Below are positions 8,973 through 19,888 of a DNA stretch of 64,000 nt, piece after piece; positions within the stretch are counted from its first letter, which is position 1; every line of letters begins with the position of its first letter. The stretch covers positions 7,473,068 to 7,537,067 of the forward strand of contig CM046841.1 in assembly GCA_025618425.1 (NCBI GenBank). The letters run 5' to 3'. The DNA is from Heliocidaris tuberculata (lineage: Eukaryota > Echinodermata > Echinoidea > Camarodonta > Echinometridae). The translations under genes were made by a program, and so were the position numbers. The notes under the pieces are model-generated. The model saw only the letters and a program-made list of their open reading frames with translations. It made no database searches and was not told the origin of the DNA.

Positions 8973-9251
8973 CGTACGGCAGATTTGTGATTTTTCCGTT
9001 CATACAAATTTAATGCATACAAGTTTTAAGTCGAACACCTTATGACAGAGAGAATCTAAATTGTCTGTTAGTTTGCGAATCACATGTTTCTAGATACTTT
9101 ATTCATATGTCTGAATTTATGTAGTTTGTATATTTATGATGATGGAAAGTGAACCTAGATAGAATCTATGACTCGTTTCTTTTGAATTTATACAAATCCT
9201 GTATTCAGAGAAAAGGATATTTTTGAAGGTGATTTTGTGAAAAGGATTATG

Positions 9252-9748
9252 TTAAAGGGGGTACCCAATGCTGAAACAATGTTAGTTCATTTAAAAGATC
9301 ATGATTTTATTAGAATAAAATCATCTGCCTTAAGTTTTTTAAAAATTCGTGTTGCCAGAAAAATCCCCGAAATATGGTAAGACTTCAGGATATTTTGGCC
9401 CCTCAGCTGTGTCCCAATTTCAGCTAGGTAACCACAATGACGTCAAAGTGGTTACCCAGGTTCGCGTATTGCAGATGTGTTGCGCGCTAGACTGTACAAA
9501 ATGCATTACACCTTGCGCGCATTTTGCTATAATTGCGTGACAAGGTAACCACTTTGACGTCATTGTGGTTACCTAGCTGAAATTGGGACACAGTTGAGGG
9601 GCCAAAATATCCTGAAATCTTACCATATTTCGGGGATTTTCTGGCAACACGAATTTTAAAAAAAATTTAAGGCAGATGATTTTCTTCTAATAAAATCATG
9701 ATCTTTTAAATGAACTAACATTGTTTCAGCATTGGGTACCCCCTTTAA
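9252..9748. mobile_element. TTAA-flanked foldback MITE with nested palindromes
   Basis: Two 205-bp arms (9252-9456 and 9544-9748) are inverted copies with only a few mismatches, around an 87-bp loop. Both outer ends read TTAAAGGGGGTACCC, so TTAA is likely the target duplication, as in piggyBac- and Kolobok-type elements. Each arm ends on the inside with a 30-bp near-palindrome centred on TGACGTCA (9427-9456 and 9544-9573). No coding capacity. Confidence 0.9.
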
Positions 9749-10574
9749 GATAAATTTTATTCATAAATTGCTTGTTTGTAATAGGAGCAATGTATAATAA
9801 GGATGGCATTGTTTCTATACAGCCCTTTTACGAGGTCAGGAAACCCCTTTACCAGGGACCCACCCATAGACGTATTATAGATTTACTAGACGGAAAGCAG
9901 CACGCGCGGAAATCATTACGCGAATGGAATTAGGCCCCGCCTCTTTCGGATCATTTGAAGAGCCCGATAAGCACCCGATACGTTGCATTATTCATATTTC
10001 TTGTGCGTGTCAGTTTAATTGTGAAACTTTGATTGGATGCTAGGTCATGAATATGTACATAATTCGATAGTACCGATTAAAATTTACTTGACCTCAACTT
10101 CGTCAATTCAAGACCTATTAATTATGCAGATTATATGCAATGACGTCATCCGCACGAAATGAGAGATATTAGTTCAAGAGGACAAGGTGAGTAGAGCTCA
10201 AATTATCATTAAATTTCGTACATTTAGTTTATTCATAAAAATAACTTGTACAGTTCTAGGTGATCTATGATAATTTATTTACATTTCAAAAGGATTCACA
10301 AGAGTTGTGTTGAAAAAGGATTGAAACAATGTTCTCTCAAAATTACAGTTCTAAATTTATCGTCGACATGTAATTTGACACGGAGATCGCTGTCTCCACA
10401 CGCTGCGGCTCATGACAGCTACCCAGGCAGTCACGGGTCAGTTTCAGCCACCGGCGCGGTGGCTATTTCGACAGCGTCAAAAATTCAATACATGCAAACA
10501 AGTTGGATCTAAGAAGATCTAAACAGATCTAACGTTATTAAACTCTTTGAATGATGATAGACTATATTGCACAA
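9749..10574. other. Intergenic, no protein gene seen
   Basis: Mixed-composition DNA with a TGACGTCA site at 10141-10148 and a good splice donor (AAG|GTGAGT) after 10186. An open frame at 10267-10512 has no recognisable domain. Confidence 0.5.
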
Positions 10575-12900
10575 GCTTTTCCGGCATAATCGTGATATAG
10601 TCCCCGCTTCAAAAAATTTCTAAGTTTTTTAGGATTAGGGTTAGGGTTAGGGTTTAGGATTAGGGTTAGGTTTTAGGGTTATGATTAGGGTTTAGGATTA
10701 GGATTAGGGTTAGGGTAGGGTTTAGGATTAGGATAAGGGTTAGGGTTAGGGTTAGGGTTGGGGTATGGTGGGGACTATATCACGATTATGCCGCTTTTCC
10801 TTATGTTGTTCATCTGTATGCTGCACACAAGCGTACTCGTTAGTCCAACTTGGACTTGGATCTAACGTAGTCTACAAGACTACGGTTAACGTTAGATTTG
10901 GAAACTGTGTGTGGCAGGATTCTCTACGATGTCGATGATTTTGTTAAGATATGTAGACCAAAGTTAGTGTTGATATAAATTCATTAACGTTACACGAGGT
11001 TTACTGTTTTGAACTCTGAATATTTGTTGAAATTTTATTCCATAAACCGAAGTCTGAAGGATAGTGTATCTTGAGTAGATGTAGACTTGGCTAAGCCAAG
11101 GCTAAAGCTGTGCTTGGGGGACAAAGTCAAACTCAAAGTAGATATCTACCATGTTTGATAAGAACTCTGTTCAACTTCAGCTTTATGCCTAAATTTTCGT
11201 TCTTAAAAGACTTGGATCTACTATATTTGGTTCAATTCATGCCATTTGGTCAATTAAACCGACTGTAAGTTAACTAGAGTCTCGGATAGACTATGATTTT
11301 TTTTTATTAAAAAAAAATTTTTTTTTAGGTGGGGGGGGGGGGGCAAATGTATTTTGGGCAAAAATTCAGTCTGGTGTTTAAAGCCAGTTTAGGGATCCCT
11401 GTTCAATATTTCAGACACATGTCACTAGAAAGTTATGTTTGCTGAGGCTGTTTCCTTTTCTTTCCAAGAGACTTATGTAGCTTGAATGCACTTTAATAAA
11501 CATAAAATAGCTGATGATTATTCAATTTTGACCTATGAAAAATAATGGATCGGAATTTATTTGCCTGATAAAAACAATTTTCATCATTGTAGCTATGACT
11601 AACAAGAAAGACAAAAAAAGTGACAACTCTGTTTTTATTTATTAATTTTTTTTTTAAACAGATCAAAATGGAAAGGAACCCAAGAAATGTTATTCAAACA
11701 TTGGGCAAACTGTTAACCATACATGATGAAGCAGAAATTTAGCCTTCCTAAATTACAGGTAAGTTTACAAAACATTTCCTGAGTATCTATATGCTTATAC
11801 ATGTATAATGTTATGTAATTCGAATCATTTTATGATTATCATAAATATTGTAATTTAACAGGAAACAAGGAAATGAACTATAAAAACAATTAGGGCTTCC
11901 AGGGATCCCTAAATATGTTTAGTTAAAAGCATATTACAGATATCCTTACTAGTTGCCATTGATTTTTAAATAGCTTGTCCTTAAACTATGCACCAACAAA
12001 GCCCAGTATGTGTATAAGCATGGAGAAGAAGGAGAAGATTACACTTCACATTTATTCACAATACATTCTGTGAAAACGGTCTCTTTTGAGCTTTGATCTA
12101 TGATATAAATTAGATGTATTCAGATGTTTGAGAAGATAAAAAAGTCAGAATTAGTGGAGTAGAAGTATTTCTGTGAAATATATATTGTGTACCTCTATTA
12201 CTTTCATTTACACATGTACTTATAAATTTATTTATTTATCCTTTTTTTACACAGCATGATTCTTTACCATGGATGGTGAAGGAATATTGAGATATACAAT
12301 CAGGAGAAATGAACAAAGAGCAGATATACTGACCTGCATGATCAAGCTTTGAGAGGTAGGCGTTTACTGTGATAATTAATTTTGGCGATTCCCCCCCCCC
12401 CCCAAAAAAAAAGTTTTTGAAAAATATATCAATATAAAAAGTATATATACATGTAATAGGCCTATATCAATAGTATATAACTTGAAGAGGAAGCAAGTTA
12501 TTTGAAACGATTGTAATTTCCTTTCCCTTTGACCTGAAAAATAAGAATTTTTAGTCAAATATGGAAATTTCATTTAATTTTTATAAGGATTCATCATTTC
12601 CATTTTCATGCTTACAAAAGAACTTAATTTTAATGAATGTGGGTAAAATAGTTTTTTATCAAGCAATATTTACTCTGTTTGAGTCATGCATATATATACA
12701 TTATATCTGGCACATTGCAGTCCTTTCTTATTGTTTACGACCTTAATTGTTTTTAATTTGTTCTATTTTCTCTTTTCATTCAACAGACCTACGGATTACC
12801 ACTACAGCTCTTCATTCCTGTAGATCAGCAGTGTCACGAGTGGATACATGTAATGAAGTTTTGGATTTCATTCAGAATAAAACAATACAGATATCCCTAA
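10141..12900 (+). ncRNA. Candidate four-exon non-coding transcript
   Basis: Splice-like signals line up on the plus strand: a donor after 10186 (AAG|GTGAGT); an exon 11662-11758 with T-rich tract plus AAACAG before it and ACAG|GTAAGT after it; an exon 12255-12355 with TTTTTTTACACAG before it and GAGAG|GTAGGC after it; and a last exon from 12787 (pyrimidine tract and CAACAG) with AATAAA at 12876-12881. The exons hold only 24-27-codon ORFs starting in exons two and three, with no family resemblance. The telomere-like element at 10575-10800 would be intronic. This is inference from splice motifs alone; exon 1 start is unknown. Confidence 0.3.
10575..10800. mobile_element. TIR element carrying telomere-like TTAGGG repeats
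   Basis: A perfect 23-bp inverted repeat (10583-10605, starting GGCATAATCGTGAT, and 10770-10792) encloses about 160 bp, mostly TTAGGG, TTTAGG and GGATTAGG variants. The inverted repeats are flanked by identical 8-bp direct repeats GCTTTTCC (10575-10582 and 10793-10800). An 8-bp duplication is typical of hAT and P superfamily elements. It has no coding capacity and must move in trans. Confidence 0.88.
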
Positions 12901-13400
12901 CCAGGGTTTCTGATTTGGAGGATCTTTGTTGAAATATTGCATTTGCTGAAATTCTAAAAAATAGGTGCCTTCAGCTGAATGAAATTTAAGAAAACCTAGA
13001 TTTGATTTATGTCGGTGACCATTTCAACAGTATAATAGAATGAGACAGTTAATACGCAAATTGCTTGAGAACTTGTGAGAAAAACCGAATATTCATTCAA
13101 TGATATACTAGTAAGTGATATGAAAATTTGACTTACCACTAGACTTCAGCAAGGATGTGCAATTTCAAGATTTTCTTTTTTTTTCATCAAATTATAATTT
13201 TGTTATTTGAATTGATATTTATTGTTATTAAATAGACAACAAAAACAAAAAAGGATTTAGTTCATCTCTTTTATCATGTTAAAGGAATGGAAGGTCATCT
13301 ATCTAGTTACCTTGAACATTTACATATTCTGATAGCTTTTTAATTCTCACTTGAATTCTCATTTTAGTGATAATGTTCATGTGATATACTTTTACATTTA
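10801..13400. other. Intergenic or intronic, no protein gene seen
   Basis: AT-rich DNA with T9/A9/T9/G14 homopolymers at about 11290-11343 and a C10-A9 run at 12391-12411. Apart from the splice-like sites listed in the candidate transcript I see no coding signal. Confidence 0.5.
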
Positions 13401-13412
13401 AAGTATTCAAAG

Positions 13413-13660
13413 AGGGGGGGGGGGGGGGGGGGGTTCCATTACTAGAAATGTTAAATGCAAAGTTGTGTGAAAGGTAAGCCAGAGTTAGAATGGAATGAGA
13501 AGGTAAAAAATTACTAGAAATGTTAAATGCAAAGTTTGTGTGAAAGGTAAGCCAGAGTTAGAATGGAATGAAAAGGTAAAAAAATTACTAGAAATGTTAA
13601 ATGCAAAGTTTGTGTGAAAGGTAAGCCAGAGTTAGAATGGAATGAGAAGGTAAAACTTGA
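13413..13660. repeat. G21 run and three 72-75-bp tandem copies
   Basis: After a run of about 21 G, a unit beginning TTACTAGAAATG and ending GAGAAGGTAAAA starts at 13439, 13511 and 13585. The copies are nearly identical, so the expansion is recent. Short Lys/Glu-rich open frames here come from the repeat. Confidence 0.85.
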
Positions 13661-14213
13661 GAGAAAAAGCAGTGGTATCGCTCGAGGGGGTAGGGGTGAA
13701 AGGGGCAGTATCAGATTTAGGGGGCACTTCCGGCCCATGCCTCCCTTGATACAGAGTGACATACCTTTAGTATACAACTTCAAGATTGTACTCCCTCCCC
13801 CCCCCCCCCCCCGCCTCCTTTGAAATGACCTTTCCAACTTGTCAGAGAATTTTCTGCAATATGTGCCCCATCTTTTACAAAATCCTGGATGCACCCCTGG
13901 GGTGGCGGGATGGTAATACATCTTAATATTTGTAATGTTTCAAACTGTCAGTATTTTGGCATGTCAAAAAATATATAAAGAAATAAACTTCAGTTTTACT
14001 TTTTCATTGTTGGAAATTTGTGGGAATTTTTTTTCTCGGCACGGTTACTATTGCCCCATTCAAAATTCTCTAGCGACACCCCTGAGTATGTGAAAGGAAG
14101 AGTGAAGACAATAAGCTTTGACTGGAATGGTCAATCATAAGTTGATGGAAATGAATGGTATTGTATAAGACTTGTGATTGAGTGGTGACTTACAGATATG
14201 AAAGCTGGAATGG
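13661..14213. other. Poly(C)-containing intergenic DNA
   Basis: Contains a C run of about 16 at 13796-13811 and phrases such as GATGCACCCCTGGGGTGG that resemble ends of other G-rich interspersed repeats in the window. No gene seen. Confidence 0.4.
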
Positions 14214-14653
14214 AATGGCAACAGTGGCGTATCTGGACCTTGGCGTCAAGAGGGGTTAAAAAAAAGAAGGGTTATCAATGGCGACAATCCCCCCCCCCAG
14301 TCCTCCAAAAGTCGCTCGTGGGGGGGGGGGGTTGAGAATTTTTTTTTCGCCAGCCCTCCAAAAGTCGCTCAGTTGATGGGGGGGGGGGGGGGGGTTATCA
14401 GATTTTATGGGGTCCAGTTTTCCTTCATAATTCGCTGACAAGCATTAAAGAAAAAAAAAAAGGGTCATCAGTTCCGAAAATAGTTCGCCAGCCCTCCAAA
14501 AGTCATTCGGGGGGCGGGGGGGGGGGGGGGTGTCAAGAATTGTGTTCAGGATCCCGATAACCTTTTTTTTTTCTTCTCAAAACTTGTCAGGGGGCACTCT
14601 GCCCCCCCCCCCCCCTTGCCCCCGGCCCCCGTGGGTACGCTAGTGGATGGCAA
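14214..14653. mobile_element. hAT-like G-run MITE
   Basis: Starts CAGTGGCGTATC (14222) and ends in the inverted GGTACGCTAGTG (to 14645), with an imperfect 8-bp duplication AATGGCAA / GATGGCAA on either side. The inside contains several G12-G18 runs, each followed by TTATCA/GTCATCA and CTGACAAGCA...A(n) segments, the same phrases as in the element at 29465-30109. Confidence 0.65.
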
Positions 14654-15480
14654 CATATAAATTTTACTCACAAATGCAAATTAATAGTTAGAAGATAATT
14701 CTTCCCGGTATTTTGATTGTTCCAGTGGGGCTCAGTGGGGGGGGGGGGGGGGAGTTATCAGATGTTTTCCTCCATAATTTTCTGACAAGCAATAACAAAA
14801 ACCAAAGTACAAAATTGTAAATTCTAAAATTCTGCTTGAACGGAAACCCCCCCCCCCTTTTTTTTTCTTCTCCCCTCAGCTACGCTAGTAGATTGTTCCT
14901 TTTAATAAAAAAAATCCCTTCCAAAAAAGAACAAACGTACACTTATGTTATAAAAAAAAAAATCATTTCCATCAAGACTAATTAAAAGGGTTAAAGAAAA
15001 AACCTCAATTCACCCTAAATGAAGATTATCCTTTCTGATATGAAAACCATCCCTGAAAAAAATCCTGCACTGCAAGAGTTTTTTTTTTTTTTTTTTTTTT
15101 TTCATTATACATATGTGTATCATATATTTATTTATTTATTTATCATTATCCTTTATGCATATCGAATGAATATATTCACCGGTATTAAGTATATCAACAA
15201 GAAAAGAGACTTATTCCACTGGTGACGTGTCAAGTACTTTACATTTATTTTTACATTATCTGTATCCATAATGAGATTTGATTCGGTCTGTCCGGTTACA
15301 TTTTTAGCTTTATTTACTTGTTTAAAAATTTGCAAAGCGATATATTTTGATTCGGAGATCGATTACAATTAAAGTGCATTGACCAAGCGCCGTCTGCCAC
15401 AGTTAGAAATTACCGACGCTGATTCGCCGAATCGGTACGTTGAAGCGATGAATACATTACCATAAATGCATATATTACTG
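14654..15480. other. Homopolymer-rich intergenic DNA
   Basis: Holds another CAGTGGGG(G)n segment (about 14727-14760), a C9-T9 run (14847-14866) and a T22 run (15080-15101). These look like partial copies of the G-run elements. No gene seen. Confidence 0.45.
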
Positions 15481-15489
15481 AATTTGACC

Positions 15490-15700
15490 TTTCTCACTGC
15501 GCATGCTCTAAGCTGATGCGCGTAATGTGTTTCATACCGCGTACAAACAAATGCTACCCTCGGGGAGCATCTTACAAAATGAATCATGTATTTACGCTCA
15601 TGAATTATGTAAAGGTGCTTATCGGGCCTTCTAATGGACCCCGACAAGATGGCGGAGCTTTAGGGGCCTGGACCCACCCTTCCAGTTACCCATGGTACCA
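15490..15700 (+). promoter_or_regulatory. Candidate CpG-type promoter with NRF1- and YY1-like sites
   Basis: CTGCGCATGCTC at about 15497 resembles an NRF1 site and ACAAGATGGCGGAGC at about 15643 matches the YY1 initiator-type motif. Local GC and CpG are higher than around it. A 105-codon frame (15516-15833) overlaps but has no recognisable domain, so I do not call a gene. Confidence 0.3.
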
Positions 15701-17040
15701 GTTACCAGAGAGTTACTCCAGTCCGATCACCACGTACCCGACTGCTGTGTTACGTCATCACAATTACACCGGGAGAATATTGCGCGCAGTTAAGACAATG
15801 GATACGCACATTAAACACACGCTTGATATATAATGGGTACACAAGTGTGCGCAGAAAGAAGAACCCGGTAAAAATAGATGAAATCAATAATTCTGTACCT
15901 GTGAAAAATATACCAAATATTAACTAGCTTGAGCTGAAAGACAACATTCGATGCCCCCTCATGAATTTTCTATACGCAAATTTATATAGGAACAAATTAA
16001 AGATAGATGTCCTTTGGAATTCAGTCATTGTAATCTACCTCCCATTTTACACTAACTTAGCCAAAAGAAGAGAGCTGGAGAAGTAAATTCAAATATACGC
16101 AGAAAAATCATCATTTTGTTTATGCCTTATGACTTATGATAATTATCTCTACAGTCAAAGACACGAGCAGCATATCTGTTTTTTAATTGAATTGTGAGTA
16201 AAATGTCACGTAAAATGACTTACCATTTCCTTCTTTTTTGTACACTGGTTCGGAAGTGTTCGTTTGATTGCGACATGAACTGTTCGTAAAATAAAGAAAA
16301 TTAAAGTCTTTTTCTTTCTTTTTTTTTTGGGGGGGGGGGGGGCAAACAGACAGAGGAGCCCCAACCCACACGGATATGTGGCCCTCCTCAAACGCTTGCT
16401 ACCTGTTTACAGCCCTACCCCCCCCCCCCCCCCCCACCCATGTTTTCTTCCATATTACTTGATATTACTTGAGATACACTGCTCCTTTCTGCATGTAAGG
16501 GAGCGGAGCGACCATGTGAGAATAGGTACGACAATACGCCTGACGGTAGACTGTACTGCAACTGAAGAGCACTTTTCAGAGCACTAGAAAGCTGATCGCA
16601 ATACTGTCAATTTTATTGTCGGGGGGGGGGGGGTGTAGGGGGCAAAATATACGATAGACAGGGTTTCTAAATGTTAAGAAACATTGCATCTATATTCTAT
16701 AGTAGGGACCGTAGTGACCGAGTGAGAAAAAAATAAATAAACGCTATAGGTTTGCAATTTAGAGCAATGATAAGACAGCTTATCATACATCGTTGTAAAG
16801 CTAAAAGCTAAAACACAACATATAATTATTTTCTCGGGAGAGGAGCCGGTAGAGCCACCCCCCCCCCCCCCCCCCCATTTTTTCCGGTGCCTATGGTCGT
16901 GAATGTACCGAAGTTCAGTTACATGTCTGATATAGGCAATCATGTATGTTTGTATGTTTTGAGTGTAATTGTTCCCAACGAGAATTTGTAAGTTTAAACT
17001 CCACACAGAGGCACTCATAACACAAAAAAAGAGTACCGAG
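15701..17040. other. Intergenic, poly(G)/poly(C) runs
   Basis: G/C runs at about 16328-16342, 16418-16436, 16621-16633 and 16857-16876, each near segments like GGGCAAACAGACAG or CGGTGCCTATGG that recall ends of hAT-like elements elsewhere. No coding signal. Confidence 0.45.
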
Positions 17041-17042
17041 TA

Positions 17043-17578
17043 CATGGACCCCCCCCCCCCTTTTCAAACTTTTTTCTCCTTCAGTATACCTTTCAACACA
17101 AATCTTGCATGTTTTGTGGAAATGTTATGGATTTTGAATATACAGTAGAGTTATTTCGAACCCATCCCATTGCTAGACAGGTTCCCAGCCAGTTTTTGCG
17201 AGTTTTGCGAGTTTTTGACTTCTTCCGCCACCTGAGGGCGCTGCTTGCACAACAACGAGTGCATGGGCCCCCTTGTTTAAACTTTCTTCTCCCTCAGTAT
17301 ACTTTTCTCTACAAATCGGGAAAGTTTGATGATAATGACATGGATTTTGACAGAATAATGAGGATTTGTATATGACATTGAGAATTCTGAGGCCTATCAT
17401 TGGCCAAAATCCTGCAATGACGTCATTCTACATGACATCCAATCATGATAAACTTCAGCGTCTCATAGAAAAAAGGGAAGCACATGGACCTATCATCTTC
17501 TATGCGTATTTGTGCTTCTCATAGACCTAATTAACTGCATGCAAAGTTTGGTGAAAATGACATGAATTTCACTTTAAC
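17043..17578. repeat. Three diverged tandem copies, period about 220 bp
   Basis: Three stretches (about 17043-17148, 17263-17355, 17480-17576) share the order CATGGACC/GCCC, AAACTTTCTTCTCC, TCAGTATAC, ACAAAT, GGAAA(G)TT(T)G, ATGACATGGATTTTGA. The third is most diverged. No coding meaning seen. Confidence 0.6.
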
Positions 17579-19274
17579 TGTGGTGTCATAGAATAATACT
17601 TTCTTGATTTAAATTAAAGTTTTGGATAAAGACTAAGGAAAGAAGTTCCGTAAACCTTGTTGTTTTTTCGTCCTTCAGCAATTTGCCCTCGAAGACAGCA
17701 GTTTGCTTACAGTTATAGCCGTAGTTTGAAGTTTGAACTAAATATTTCCGTTAGGCATGTTAACCTTTATTGTTATTTTCTTCGTCTTTAGAGAGAGAGG
17801 GGGGGGGGGAGGATTTAGAAGCAAGTAAGAGAAGTTCTGAAAAGTAATCTCACTTACGTTTTCATAACGTGATGTAGATTGTACATGTAGTACCGTGGTG
17901 ACCTACGGAGGTTTGTTTTATTGATTTAGAAGTTCATGCATAAGTATAGAAGTTTTTAAAAGGGAAATTTCCTCAAAGTAATTTTAAACAAAGTTTTTGT
18001 GTAGTCGCTTAGACTTGGTTATGTAAATTTAGCATAGTTAATAGGAATTGTTGGTTCTTTTGTGAAATTAGGATTGAACTTTTTTTTTTATTGTGTATGT
18101 ATATTATGAAAGTTATTTAGTAATGAGAGGGCTTCTCGTGCATTTCATTTTCATTGCGCGGATGAATAATATCTAGAGATGAAGTGATAGGCCGCCTTGG
18201 CTAGGTTTATTTCAAGAGTTTAACATAAGGTAAATTAATTATGGCATGGTTCATATTTTATTATGGAGTTTAACACGGGAATTTAGAAAGATTAGAGACC
18301 TGATTTCATCCCCAATTTACCTGTTTTGTGTTCTGATTTATAAGGAAAATGTGAAGTCTGATTAGAATAAGAAACTTAGTAAAAACTTTACTTCAAGTTT
18401 CTGAGATTTCATAAGTAATTTTCAGTTTGCTTGCAGTTTGCAAAGGACGTACCTTTTGAGGTTGTAATTAATTTGATAACTGGTTTAAGAGAGAACTGAT
18501 GAATAACACAATTTAATCACTTGTATTTGATGTGATGTGTATGATGTGAAAGTAATTTGGAAACCTTATATTTAGTGTACTTTGATTATTTTTTTGTTTT
18601 TATACAGGATATCCAACCAGCCTGTATCCAACACAGTTGTTGAATAAACCCTACAAATGATGATCAAATCCATGACTGTGTCACAGTTCATCGTTTATTA
18701 ATTGTAGCAACGTGTTTCTTACCGTTTTATAACATGTGGAACGTCCTTAAATGTACGTATGCTGAATTAAAAATTTTGTACTATCTTTTAACAGAATAGT
18801 TCGTCACTAGGCAATTGGAAAAAATATAAATTAATTTAGGTAAGGAGTTGTATGAATGACATATTTTCAAAACAATGTGCTAGATATAAAATGAACCTAC
18901 TTCTTGTTCTGTTTCTTGATAAGGAAGTCTAAGATCAGGCTGGACATCTGAGATGCTTACACACTGCAAGGCATTGTACGATAACCACCGAGTTGACTCG
19001 TCAGGGAAGGGATATTCTTCATACCTTGTACATCTGTTGAGTTAATTCATAAGTATTAGTTAAGGTTTGAACTCGTCTCAGTAGTACATTGAATGTAATT
19101 CTTTGCATACATGTATTTGTGAAATGAATACTTTATAGCTCTTCAAAAGGACAAGACCAGTCTATTTCATCGCGAACGTTACTTACAAGTAAGTATTACC
19201 TGATCATTATATAGCTTTTCCTAGCCAATTTGATAATTTTGTCACTCAAATTCTAATACGGAGCTTTCAATTCA
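17579..19274. other. Intergenic, one terminal-exon-like signal
   Basis: AT-rich. At about 18584-18608 a T-rich tract with TATACAG is followed within 45 bp by TTGAATAAACCC, which could be a short 3' terminal exon or part of a solo LTR. I could not find its partner exons or LTR ends. Confidence 0.35.
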
Positions 19275-19888
19275 AAAGGCCCCTGCAATCCAAACGCACC
19301 ACAAATGCAAGTTTTTTCCTTTGGATGTGCAGTTTCATAGATTTTTTTTTATTTTCTTTTAAATATTTTTCCCACCCTCCTAAGCTCCACCCTAAAAAAA
19401 AATGTTCCAGATCTCATTCCTGCAATGACATCATCTGTCAGTCATTAGTCAGCTACACTAACATTCTACAATAGACATGGAATGTGACTTTCCCCAGCTC
19501 AGCACATGCTCACAATAGAATTGCATGCTTTCAAACAATACCCCCTTAATACCATTCTTTTCCTGGTAATGCTACAGCATGTCTGACATAGCAACTCTTA
19601 TGTAGGCATTGTATGGTCTATTAGAACAGATGGTCATTTCTGGCAAAGCTACACACCACTCTCTCCTTAGCTCACGAATAACTGACAGAAGGTGTCATTG
19701 CAGGAATGAGATCTGGGGCATTTTTTTTGGGGGGGTGGAGTTTAACATGTTTGAGAAAATGATTTTAAATATATTGTAAAAATGTATGAAACGTATATAG
19801 ATGTTTGAATAACAAAATATAAGTTGTATATGCATCCCTGCACATCAACATGAATCAACTTGCATTTGGGTTGCAGGGGACCTTTAAT
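19275..19888. mobile_element. Foldback element, about 610 bp
   Basis: The ends are inverted: GGCCCCTGCAATCC...AAATGCAAG at 19279-19311 matches the reverse of CTTGCATTTGGGTTGCAGGGG at 19858-19880. Inner arms also pair: ...CCAGATCTCATTCCTGCAATGACA (about 19407-19431) against TGTCATTGCAGGAATGAGATC (about 19694-19715). No ORF. Target duplication not resolved. Confidence 0.7.

Noticed and set aside
10616..10765. True chromosome end or fusion point
   Set aside because: The telomere-like block is short, degenerate and enclosed by TIRs and 8-bp TSDs, which fits a transposon better.
13671..14085. hAT-like element from CAGTGGTATCGC to GCGACACCCCTG
   Set aside because: The ends are partly inverted copies but the flanking 8 bp do not match, so I did not list it as an element.
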